Of a DNA stretch of 64,000 nt, positions 1-7,510 are shown one piece after another. This DNA comes from Chitinophagales bacterium (GTDB taxonomy: Bacteria; Bacteroidota; Bacteroidia; Chitinophagales; Chitinophagaceae), in contig JACJXP010000001.1 of the NCBI GenBank assembly GCA_020636575.1, forward strand, positions 682,001-746,000, written 5' to 3'. Under the pieces are notes generated by a model that worked only from the letters and a program-made list of their open reading frames with translations, was not told the origin of the DNA and made no database searches. The position numbers were made by a program, and so were the translations under genes. Positions within the stretch are counted from its first letter, which is position 1. Every line of letters begins with the position of its first letter.

Positions 1-743
1 CAGCTTCATGGAACACCTTGTATGATATATTCCCTTCTTCCACCTTCCCTGGCATACTTGTAGATGGAAACAAAAATGTTGTTAAAGATGCTTCAGGTAA
101 TCCTTACATGGTTTCCTATGGAGATGTATACGGCTGGGTTCCTGCCAAATGTTCAATGATCAATGGCCGCTATGCGGAAGATGGAAAAGTTCAGGGCAGA
201 AATAAATACATCAACGTAATATTCTCAGGTACCGCATTAAGAAGACCCGCCCAACTCACTACTGCTTCAGACAATCATGATGTGGCTTTGATCAAGGTAG
301 AAATTCCCCAGGCTCTTTCACCAGTTAAGTTAAAAGATAATTATACTGAAATTGAGGAGGGAGACCCGGTAACTGTAATGGGCTACCCCGGTGTGGCTCC
401 TGAACAATATGTTGTAAGGAAATCTAACGATCCTTTCAATACAAAAAGTGACTGGACCACAATTCCTACACCTACCGTTACCCCAGGAAATATTGGCCGT
501 ATCATCGAAGGCTCTTCTGAAAAAGATAATCTATACAGCAGTTTTGGTGATTCTTACCAGTTAACCATTAATGCCACAGGTGGAGGCAATAGCGGCGGAC
601 CCATGTTTGATGATGAAGGAAATGTGATTGGGATTTATTATGCCGGAAAATCAGATCAACAGGGAACAAGAATATCTTTTGCAGTACCTATTAAATACGG
701 AATGGAATTAATGGGTATTAAGAAACTTACAAACAGACAATAA
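1..743 (+). CDS. Trypsin-like serine protease, 5'-truncated by the window edge
   Basis: The reading frame is open to the left edge (codons from position 3), so this is the C-terminal part of a longer gene. A GGGNSGGPMF motif near the end carries the catalytic serine, and DNHDVALIKV supplies the likely catalytic aspartate about 100 residues earlier. The catalytic histidine is not visible and must lie upstream. The motif set fits the trypsin-like/DegP-type peptidase fold, probably exported. It is followed 29 nt later by the kinase-phosphatase-kinase genes on the same strand, so it may be the first visible member of that operon. A role in envelope protein quality control or signal cleavage is inference. 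Any N-terminal signal peptide is outside the window. Confidence 0.8.
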   Translation, partial: ASWNTLYDIFPSSTFPGILVDGNKNVVKDASGNPYMVSYGDVYGWVPAKCSMINGRYAEDGKVQGRNKYINVIFSGTALRRPAQLTTASDNHDVALIKVEIPQALSPVKLKDNYTEIEEGDPVTVMGYPGVAPEQYVVRKSNDPFNTKSDWTTIPTPTVTPGNIGRIIEGSSEKDNLYSSFGDSYQLTINATGGGNSGGPMFDDEGNVIGIYYAGKSDQQGTRISFAVPIKYGMELMGIKKLTNRQ

Positions 744-772
744 AAAAGAACAGTTCCGCAACCTACACTCGA

Positions 773-1996
773 ATGACAATGAGACATTCAGGTCTACTAG
801 ATAAAGAAGTTGCAGGATACCGCCTGATCAGTAAAATAGGATCAGGCGGTATGGGGACTGTTTATAGGGCCTATCATCCTTCTCTGAAAAGAGAAGCAGC
901 CATAAAGATCCTTTTCCAGGAAGAATTTTCTGACAGGTTTAAGAACGAAGCAAGTATTCAGTCATCCGTAAAGCATGTTAACATAGCCCGCATGTATGAC
1001 TATGTAACATTACCCGATCTGCAATGCATCATTATGGAATACATAGATGGTGATTCGCTAGATGCTTATATCAGGAAAAAAGGAAAGTTGTCAAGCAAGG
1101 AAACAGTAAGTGTGCTGCGGCAAGTATTATCTGCCATTATTTACCTGCACAGCAGGGGTATTATACACAGGGATATCAAATCGCAGAATTTTAAGATCCA
1201 GAAAGATGGAGCAGTGAAAATGCTTGATTTTGGGATAGCCAAAGATAAAGACACTCCAAGATTTACCCGGCATGGCTTTATGGTAGGAACTACAGAATAT
1301 ATGGCTCCTGAACAATTCAACAATGAAGTTGAGAAATCATCTGATATATGGAGCCTGGGAGTAATGACATATGAAATGGTGACCGGCTATTTACCTTTTG
1401 AAGCAAACAACCAGATCGAACTAAGGAACAAAATTTATAATTGTATCTATACCAAACCTGAAATTCTGGCAAGTGATATTGACCCAGCGCTATTAAACTT
1501 TATTGAAAAAAGCCTGAAAGTAAACCCCCGCTCAAGGATCACAGCTAAAGAAGCATTATTACTCTTTGAACCGTATAAAAGCAAAATCTCTGAAAAGAAA
1601 AAAACCAATCCTTTCAAAAATATAACTCAAAATCAAAAATTCGGCGGCTGGATAATATTGTCCCTTTTTTTAGTAGTTGTATTGGTACTGGCCCTCTCAA
1701 AAGGAAATAATACAATTCCCGGGAAGCAGGAAAAAGAACAAACAAATAGCAACACCCAGGTCAATAAAAATGCAGATGATCTAAGAAGTGTAAAAATTGA
1801 TGTGCCTGGTGTTGAAGATGCCAGGATCATCCTGGAAAATGGCCAAAGCATAAAACTACCCTATGAAATAAAGGGTAAAAACGGAGAAAGCGTATCCTTT
1901 ACAATCAAAGCAGATGGATACAAGGAAAAAAGGGTGGAGATGAAAATAAATCATAGGCGCAACTCATACGATTATAACCTAGAAAAAAACAATTGA
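773..1996 (+). CDS. Membrane Ser/Thr protein kinase with C-terminal PEGA-like domain
   Basis: A Hanks-type (PknB-like) kinase of 407 residues. The glycine-rich loop (IGSGGMGTVY, about 22-31), the lysine in AAIKIL (about 45), the HRDIKSQN catalytic loop (about 132-139), DFG (about 152) and the APE segment (GTTEYMAPEQF) are all intact, so the enzyme should be active. A single hydrophobic segment at about 291-311 places the kinase in the cytoplasm and a short C-terminal region (about 340-400) outside the inner membrane. That region resembles a PEGA domain. ATG at 773 is used; ATG at 779 is a possible alternative. It sits 3 nt before the PP2C phosphatase gene, which probably reverses its phosphorylations. 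Confidence 0.9.
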   Translation: MTMRHSGLLDKEVAGYRLISKIGSGGMGTVYRAYHPSLKREAAIKILFQEEFSDRFKNEASIQSSVKHVNIARMYDYVTLPDLQCIIMEYIDGDSLDAYIRKKGKLSSKETVSVLRQVLSAIIYLHSRGIIHRDIKSQNFKIQKDGAVKMLDFGIAKDKDTPRFTRHGFMVGTTEYMAPEQFNNEVEKSSDIWSLGVMTYEMVTGYLPFEANNQIELRNKIYNCIYTKPEILASDIDPALLNFIEKSLKVNPRSRITAKEALLLFEPYKSKISEKKKTNPFKNITQNQKFGGWIILSLFLVVVLVLALSKGNNTIPGKQEKEQTNSNTQVNKNADDLRSVKIDVPGVEDARIILENGQSIKLPYEIKGKNGESVSFTIKADGYKEKRVEMKINHRRNSYDYNLEKNN

Positions 1997-1999
1997 TCT

Positions 2000-2893
2000 A
2001 TGTTTCTAAGAAAATTATTTGGCAGTAAAAAGAATAAAAAGACCGAGGAGAACACCCATGAGGTGATTGACTCCGGGAACATTCGGGTTGTGATACAATC
2101 AGATCTTGGAAATATCAGGCTTAACAATGAGGACCTGGGTATGTTTTTCAGGGTGGCGGATGAAAAGATCATCCGTGAAAAAGGATACCTGCTTATTGTG
2201 GCGGATGGGATGGGAGGTCACCAGGCCGGTGAAGTAGCAAGTAAAATGGCCACCGAAACGATCAGCCAGGAATATTTTAAAAAAGGAAATACTGCTAATA
2301 CTGAAGCCATTCTTAAAAAGGCATTTGAGATCGCCAATAAAAATATTTTTAAAAAGGCCTCTACCGAAAAATCATATTACGGGATGGGTACAACCTGTAC
2401 TGCTATCGCTGTCATTGATAAAAAAGTCTTTTTTGCCCATGTTGGTGACAGCCGTGCCTACTTTATAAGGAAGAATAACATCCGGCAAATCACTACCGAT
2501 CACACCTACGTTCAGGAACTGGTGAAAAGCGGGGAAATAACCCCTAAAGAAGCCGAAACACATCCTAAGCGAAATATCCTGACCAATGCAATGGGTACAA
2601 AACCAGACCTGCGTATTGATACCGGCAAATTTGAGTTTCCTTTTGAAAAAGGAGATAAACTCCTGCTTTGCTCAGATGGGTTATATGATTATATAGGTGA
2701 TGAGGAAATGGCAAAAGTGCTGGGTGAGCATTCCTTGCAGGATGCTGCTGACTATATGATCAGTGAAACAAAGAAAAGAGGTGGGCATGACAATATTACC
2801 GTAGTACTTGCAGAAAAGATCGAAGTAGAAACAACAGCAAAAGAAACAAGGGACATAGACCTGCCCCTAACCAAAGAACATGATCTGTTATGA
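2000..2893 (+). CDS. PP2C-family Ser/Thr protein phosphatase
   Basis: A 297-residue cytoplasmic PPM/PP2C phosphatase of the PrpC/Stp1 kind. The metal-binding and family motifs are present in order: DGMGGHQAGEVAS, GMGTTCTAIAV, HVGDSRAYFI, ITTDHTYV, LCSDGLYDYI and GGHDNITVV. No signal peptide or membrane segment is seen; a Lys-rich N-terminal stretch of about 25 residues precedes the catalytic domain. The stop overlaps the start of the following kinase (ATGA-type overlap), which implies translational coupling. Its position between two kinases suggests that it dephosphorylates their activation loops or shared substrates; this is inferred from position and from the known PknB/Stp pairing. Confidence 0.93.
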   Translation: MFLRKLFGSKKNKKTEENTHEVIDSGNIRVVIQSDLGNIRLNNEDLGMFFRVADEKIIREKGYLLIVADGMGGHQAGEVASKMATETISQEYFKKGNTANTEAILKKAFEIANKNIFKKASTEKSYYGMGTTCTAIAVIDKKVFFAHVGDSRAYFIRKNNIRQITTDHTYVQELVKSGEITPKEAETHPKRNILTNAMGTKPDLRIDTGKFEFPFEKGDKLLLCSDGLYDYIGDEEMAKVLGEHSLQDAADYMISETKKRGGHDNITVVLAEKIEVETTAKETRDIDLPLTKEHDLL

Positions 2894-4650
2894 TTGGACA
2901 ACATATACTGAATTATGAAATAACTGAGCGCCTGGGAGAAGGTGGCATGGGTGTAGTATATAAAGCCACAGATGTTTTGTTGGGAAGAGAAGTGGCACTT
3001 AAAATGCTGCACACCCCGTTGATCAATCAATCCCAGTTCCTTGAAAGGTTTAAGAAAGAAGCCAGGATACTTGCGCAGTTATTACACCCGAACATAGCTG
3101 TCATTTACAATTTTGTAGAACAGGATAGCAACCATTACATGGTAATGGAGTATGTACATGGAAAAACATTAGACGGCTTACTTCATCAACAAAAGATACT
3201 TTCATGTGAGGCCATTATTCCCGTTTTTATCCAAACCCTTGAAGGCTTGCAGCATGCACATAAAAAAGGCATCTTCCATCGGGATATTAAACCATCAAAC
3301 ATTATACTAGCTGAAGATGGAACAATTAAGCTGATGGATTTTGGAATCGCAAAAATGGCAGGTGAGCAACGAATTACGCAGGTAAACCGGGTAGTAGGCA
3401 CTGTAGAATACATGGCCCCGGAACTCATCCAGGGTAAAGATCCTTCCGCCGCATCTGATCTATATGCTGTTGGAGTAACCATGTATGAGCTTCTTACCGG
3501 AAAGCTTCCTTTTGAAAACAGCACTGATTTCAATCTCATGCAGGAGATACTCAAGAAAAAACCGCTTTCTCCTGAAAAATTAAACAGTGCAATCCCTAAA
3601 TCTTTAGCCAATATCATTAACAAGTCACTGGAAAAAAAACCCGAGAACAGGTTTAAAAATGCAAAAGAATTTCAGCAGGCATTAATAATGGCATTTCCCG
3701 AGCTGGCAGATCTAAATATTAATGATGTACTAAGACCTCCCGTTGCTGAGATGAAAGCCACTCAAATTATTAGCGCCGGGGGCATAAACACCGGTACCGG
3801 AAATATGCAGGCAACCCGGATAGAAACCTATACAAAGCCAGTTACGTTATTACAAAACATAAAAACAAAAATCCTTTCTAAAGAAAAGCGCCCCATTGTA
3901 TTGGCAGCTATTGGAACCGCCCTTATTGCAATCGTCCTGCTAGCTGTTTTTACCGGCAAATCAAAGAACACACTTGCAGATATTCCGGGCATACAGAACA
4001 CAAACGATCCCGCTAACCAAAATGATCCCGGTAATAATACAACGGACGATCAAAATGGATACGGCAATAATAATGTCTCCCCTGTCAATCCTAATGAGAA
4101 TGAACAGGGAAGAATTATAATACCAACAAATACGACTCCAAGCGAATCAGAAGAAAAAAAGAAAGAAACCAAGGAGAAGAAAACCAGGGATACAGAAACC
4201 TCCAAAGAACCTGATACTAATAAAAAAGAAGAAACCAAAAGCCCCCCAGACAATACTAAAACAGACCCTCCTAAAGAACCAGAAAAGAAAGAAGAAACTA
4301 CACCTGCTAAATCGAAAGTGATCTTTATTGAAGACAGATTAGAGGTGCCCCTTTATCTTCAGAATTCAATTGACCCGTCCACCGCAAGAGAAGGTCAGTC
4401 ATTAAAATTCTCCGTAACCAGGTCCATTTCTTATAAAGGAGAAACAATCATTAACAAAGGCGCCGCTGCCAATGGAAAGATCACAAAAGTGAGTAAAAGA
4501 AAAATAGCTGTCGTTATTGACAATGTGCAGGCAGCAAGCGGGCAATACATTCCTTTACAGGATATAGAATTGAGCGGAAGAATAGAAGAGATCTCTTCCA
4601 ACAGGAATTATACAGCCAAATTAAAGAAAGGTGGTATCATAAAATTTTAA
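2890..4650 (+). CDS. Membrane Ser/Thr protein kinase with Pro/Lys/Glu-rich stalk and extracytoplasmic domain
   Basis: A second Hanks-type kinase, 586 residues. The kinase domain (about 1-265) has the loop LGEGGMGVVY, lysine in EVALKML (about 38), HRDIKPSN (about 130-137), DFGIAK (about 150) and an intact APE segment. One hydrophobic segment lies at about 336-358. Outside the membrane there is a long low-complexity stalk rich in Asn, Pro, Glu, Lys and Thr (about 365-475), then a compact C-terminal domain (about 478-586). That domain has the pattern of a barrel-like module (IINKGAAANGKITK, then a VDN..AA..G.YIPLQ segment) seen in assorted exported proteins. The stalk looks long enough to reach peptidoglycan or an outer-membrane partner, and the next gene encodes a small beta-barrel protein. 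Confidence 0.9.
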   Translation: MIGQHILNYEITERLGEGGMGVVYKATDVLLGREVALKMLHTPLINQSQFLERFKKEARILAQLLHPNIAVIYNFVEQDSNHYMVMEYVHGKTLDGLLHQQKILSCEAIIPVFIQTLEGLQHAHKKGIFHRDIKPSNIILAEDGTIKLMDFGIAKMAGEQRITQVNRVVGTVEYMAPELIQGKDPSAASDLYAVGVTMYELLTGKLPFENSTDFNLMQEILKKKPLSPEKLNSAIPKSLANIINKSLEKKPENRFKNAKEFQQALIMAFPELADLNINDVLRPPVAEMKATQIISAGGINTGTGNMQATRIETYTKPVTLLQNIKTKILSKEKRPIVLAAIGTALIAIVLLAVFTGKSKNTLADIPGIQNTNDPANQNDPGNNTTDDQNGYGNNNVSPVNPNENEQGRIIIPTNTTPSESEEKKKETKEKKTRDTETSKEPDTNKKEETKSPPDNTKTDPPKEPEKKEETTPAKSKVIFIEDRLEVPLYLQNSIDPSTAREGQSLKFSVTRSISYKGETIINKGAAANGKITKVSKRKIAVVIDNVQAASGQYIPLQDIELSGRIEEISSNRNYTAKLKKGGIIKF

Positions 4651-4664
4651 TCAAAAAACAAAAG

Positions 4665-5294
4665 ATGATGAAAAAAACACTGTTAATCGCATTCCTTTTT
4701 CCTATCTGTACATTGAAAGCACAAATTAAAGAACGTTCCGCCATAAGCGGTTTTAATATAGCAGCTGATGTTCATGTATTGGGCTGGGCCTCTACCTATT
4801 TTCAATACCTGGATAAAAACTCACCCACCGGATTCGGCGGGGGATTCCGCATAGGTTATGGTATTAATGAAATGTTTGAACCATACGCTGAATTTAATGC
4901 AACCTCGCTGAGTACTGCAGATATTGACGCACAATCCTTCACCATGACACATTTTGATGCCGGACTGAGGATCAACTTAGCAGGAAATGTACACCCAGTT
5001 AGGCCTTTTATTGAAGGTGGCTATACCTACCTGAGAGGAAGTGCAAAACAAGTAATCAACGGAAACGATCATGTTGATCTTGTATTTTATGGTGGGAAGC
5101 CTCATGTTGGAGGCGGCTTAAGATACTTCTTCAAGATCCCTATGTCCGTTTTTGCAAGAGGGATATTTACTGTTGGCAAAAAATCAAATGCCACATTAGA
5201 CGGAACAGAAATTTCTGATAAACCAGATGTAACAACTTTTCGTATCAGTGCTGGATTTAATCTTAACCTGACCAAACTTTCAAAAAGTAAGTAA
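4665..5294 (+). CDS. Small outer-membrane beta-barrel protein
   Basis: A 209-residue protein with an N-terminal signal peptide (hydrophobic core LLIAFLFPICTL). The rest alternates polar and hydrophobic residues in Gly-rich strands (GFGGGFRIGYGINEMFEPYAEFN, split here as GFGGGFRIGYG and MFEPYAEFN) and ends with a strand, DVTTFRISAGFNLNL, typical of OmpA-like or OMP_b-brl proteins. It starts 14 nt after the kinase stop, so it is probably in the same operon. No enzymatic motif is present. A role as outer-membrane anchor or sensor partner of the kinases is inference from position. Confidence 0.72.
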   Translation: MMKKTLLIAFLFPICTLKAQIKERSAISGFNIAADVHVLGWASTYFQYLDKNSPTGFGGGFRIGYGINEMFEPYAEFNATSLSTADIDAQSFTMTHFDAGLRINLAGNVHPVRPFIEGGYTYLRGSAKQVINGNDHVDLVFYGGKPHVGGGLRYFFKIPMSVFARGIFTVGKKSNATLDGTEISDKPDVTTFRISAGFNLNLTKLSKSK

Positions 5295-5331
5295 TTCTTT
5301 TTGTAGGATACAAATAATAAAATTTTTATAA

Positions 5332-6540
5332 ATGATCAACAAATTAAACTTTAGCAAAAAGATATACCTGCTTTCCTTTTCAAGTTTTGTAGCAATAAAC
5401 ACATACTCACAATATAAGTTTGTTGTCCCAACTCAATATGCTGGTGTATTGGCAGATGTTACAAACAATGCCCGATCTGAAGCACTGGGCAGAAATACAG
5501 TAACTCTTGATGGTATTCGCAGCGCCTTTGATAATCCTGCCAGCATCAGTCCGGGAGATAACAAATACCAATTAGCTATTAATTACAGTAAAGGTCATTC
5601 ATATAAACCAAAATCTTACTACCCCTTTGCCGGTTTTAAGGCTAAAATTACATCCCGCATTAGCCTGGGGATCTCTACTCATCACTGGATCGATCCGAAA
5701 TCATATTGGGATGCAATTATTGCTTCTCAGACCTTCGTTACTAATAAGCAAAAAAACCATGTTTATTCATTTATTGCTGCAGCCGAACTACTGAAAGGTT
5801 TGCATTTTGGTGTATCAGGAAACCTTTTAAGGGAATCAGCGATCGATGATAAAATCACCGGAAAGGATTTTGTAATGAATGCCGGTGTTATTTATGACCG
5901 GCCCATTTCTCTTATAAAAAATCAAAAAATAAGCAATCAGCAGATACGTTTGGCCGCCAGTCTTTTCAACACCCTGATGGATGGCCAGATGATCCAGCGG
6001 GCAAACGATTCAGTGTGGCAATACCGGGACATTCCGGTTATTCTTCGTTTAGGAGGTGCTTATAGTTGTACACTACCTCTAAATATTTCATTTGCGAAAA
6101 AGTCAAAAAAGCTAAAGGATGCATCCCAGACACTTGATTTGAGTGCAAGGATTCAATATAATAACTGGCTTAAGAATAAAGACCATATTTATGTGGAACA
6201 TGAATCCCAGACAATGATCGGTTTCGGGCTGGAAGCAGTGGCACTGAACCTCCTGGCTTTGCGATTAGGTTATTTTAATACTACTGCTGCAGAAGATAAT
6301 GACCCTAACCTGATCTATGTTACAAAAGATGCAATAAAAGGATTTACCTGGGGTTTAGGATTTATTATCCCCGCTAATAAATGGTCATCCGGAAAAGTTC
6401 CTTTTGAAGTTAAATTTGATGTAGTGGCAAAAAATCTTCCCGATTGGCTGGATGAAGCCCGGTCTACCAGGATCTCAAAGGATTTTACTGATAAAAAACT
6501 CTTTTTATCACTTGGCTTAGAACTAAATTTTAGTAAGTAA
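5332..6540 (+). CDS. PorV/PorQ-like outer-membrane protein
   Basis: A 402-residue exported beta-barrel protein. After a signal peptide, the segment ARSEALGRNTVTLDGIRSAF followed by DNPAS matches the opening seen in PorV/PorQ/UPF0164-type barrels (FadL-related), where a short motif precedes NPA. The rest is rich in alternating strands and ends in an aromatic-terminated strand (LFLSLGLELNF). PorV and PorQ act in T9SS, shuttling or attaching cargo at the outer membrane; whether this paralogue does so is not shown by the sequence. It lies 37 nt after the previous barrel gene and is followed by a strong bidirectional terminator, so it closes the kinase operon. Confidence 0.6.
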   Translation: MINKLNFSKKIYLLSFSSFVAINTYSQYKFVVPTQYAGVLADVTNNARSEALGRNTVTLDGIRSAFDNPASISPGDNKYQLAINYSKGHSYKPKSYYPFAGFKAKITSRISLGISTHHWIDPKSYWDAIIASQTFVTNKQKNHVYSFIAAAELLKGLHFGVSGNLLRESAIDDKITGKDFVMNAGVIYDRPISLIKNQKISNQQIRLAASLFNTLMDGQMIQRANDSVWQYRDIPVILRLGGAYSCTLPLNISFAKKSKKLKDASQTLDLSARIQYNNWLKNKDHIYVEHESQTMIGFGLEAVALNLLALRLGYFNTTAAEDNDPNLIYVTKDAIKGFTWGLGFIIPANKWSSGKVPFEVKFDVVAKNLPDWLDEARSTRISKDFTDKKLFLSLGLELNFSK

Positions 6541-6551
6541 TTTATTATTAT

Positions 6552-6586
6552 AAAAAAATAGCCGGAGATATTTCGGCTATTTTTTT
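6552..6586. terminator. Bidirectional Rho-independent terminator
   Basis: The arms ATAGCCG (6558-6564) and CGGCTAT (6574-6580) flank a 9-nt loop, with A and T runs on either side, so the hairpin works in both directions. It separates the + strand barrel gene from the convergent methyltransferase gene, whose TAG stop (6577-6579) lies inside the stem. Confidence 0.92.
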
Positions 6587-7377
6587 ATTGCTTTAAGTGA
6601 ATATACCATTGGAATTTTGCCTTCTAATCCTTTGATATGCCATTTCCTCTTTTCAACCTCTATCACATTTTTAAAACAAGGATACGGAGAATACATATAT
6701 TCATTCAAAAAGCAGATATTTAAATCTGCCTCAATAAGTGAATTAATTACCTCGCCAAGACTGTGATTCCAGCTGTACTCTTTTCCCTTAATATCAGCAT
6801 CCCTGTTTGTATAAGTTCCCTCGTTCTCGGTTATTATTAACTCCCTGTTTTCGTAAGAGTAAGCTATGTGTGTAAAATCATTATCAAACATCCATACTAC
6901 CGGATGAAATTCTGCCAGGTAAAAAAAACCACCCTTTTTTAGCCTTTCTGATATCATTTTAGCCCATGGTTTTAAATCGGGTAACCACCCGATAGTTCCA
7001 TAACTGGAGAAAACAATATCAAATTGCTCTTCTACAAACCTGGAAGTATCATACACATTACAACAAACAAATTTTGCATTTAAGGCCAATTCGTCATTCA
7101 ATTGAACAGCCTCTTTTATAGCAGCATCTGAAATATCAACGCCAGTTACTGAAGCACCTCTTCTTGCCCAATCAAGACTGTCCATTCCAAAATGACACTG
7201 TAAATGCAGAAGACTTTTGCCCTTTACATCCCCTATCTCTTCAATTTCGATAGGACTAAGTACTGATTTACCGGCCTTAAACCCATTTAAATCATAAAAT
7301 GCAGAATCCTTGTGATGTATTGTACGCTGATTCCAGACATATTTATTTGATTCAAAGTACTTTTTAAACTGATCCAT
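6577..7377 (-). CDS. Class I SAM-dependent methyltransferase
   Basis: A 266-residue cytoplasmic protein. The SAM-binding motif I region reads KSLLHLQCHFGMDSLDWARR (about 55-74), followed by VTGVDIS (the acidic residue that contacts the ribose) and FDIVFSSYG (motif IV region). Length and motifs fit the Methyltransf_11/25 group. The substrate cannot be told from the sequence. A perfect -7-like element, TAATTTTG (7382-7389, minus strand), lies 4 nt before the ATG, so transcription may start almost at the start codon. The last codons overlap the terminator stem. It is divergent from the sensor kinase operon. Confidence 0.85.
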   Translation of the reverse strand: MDQFKKYFESNKYVWNQRTIHHKDSAFYDLNGFKAGKSVLSPIEIEEIGDVKGKSLLHLQCHFGMDSLDWARRGASVTGVDISDAAIKEAVQLNDELALNAKFVCCNVYDTSRFVEEQFDIVFSSYGTIGWLPDLKPWAKMISERLKKGGFFYLAEFHPVVWMFDNDFTHIAYSYENRELIITENEGTYTNRDADIKGKEYSWNHSLGEVINSLIEADLNICFLNEYMYSPYPCFKNVIEVEKRKWHIKGLEGKIPMVYSLKAIKK

Positions 7378-7381
7378 AAAA

Positions 7382-7389
7382 CAAAATTA
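7382..7389 (-). promoter_or_regulatory. -7 promoter element before the methyltransferase
   Basis: On the minus strand the octamer TAATTTTG matches the Bacteroidota TAnnTTTG -7 consensus. It ends 4 nt before the ATG, which predicts a very short or absent 5' leader. No clear -33 TTG is visible, so this call is moderate. Confidence 0.4.
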
Positions 7390-7418
7390 TATGAAATACA
7401 GGCATTTATAGAAAATAC

Positions 7419-7431
7419 CACTTGGGTGTTA
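7419..7431. promoter_or_regulatory. Shared 13-nt box, copy 1 (upstream of sensor kinase)
   Basis: CACTTGGGTGTTA occurs here and again at 10261-10273; with three more bases the match is 15 of 16. The copy lies 79 nt before the sensor kinase start, in the divergent intergenic region with the methyltransferase. Its core has CAC/GTG symmetry. A binding site for the LuxR-type regulator encoded at 9593 is the simplest reading, but this is inference. Confidence 0.45.
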
Positions 7432-7510
7432 CCAAATAAAACAGGGGTATTCTACTTTGTGATTAAGACATCCAAAAGAAAAAGTTAGTAACTTATTTTC
7501 CTTTATCACA

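Noticed and set aside
5332..6540. PorP/SprF-family T9SS protein
   Set aside because: The N-terminal motif of PorP/SprF is absent; the NPAS segment fits PorV/PorQ-like barrels better.
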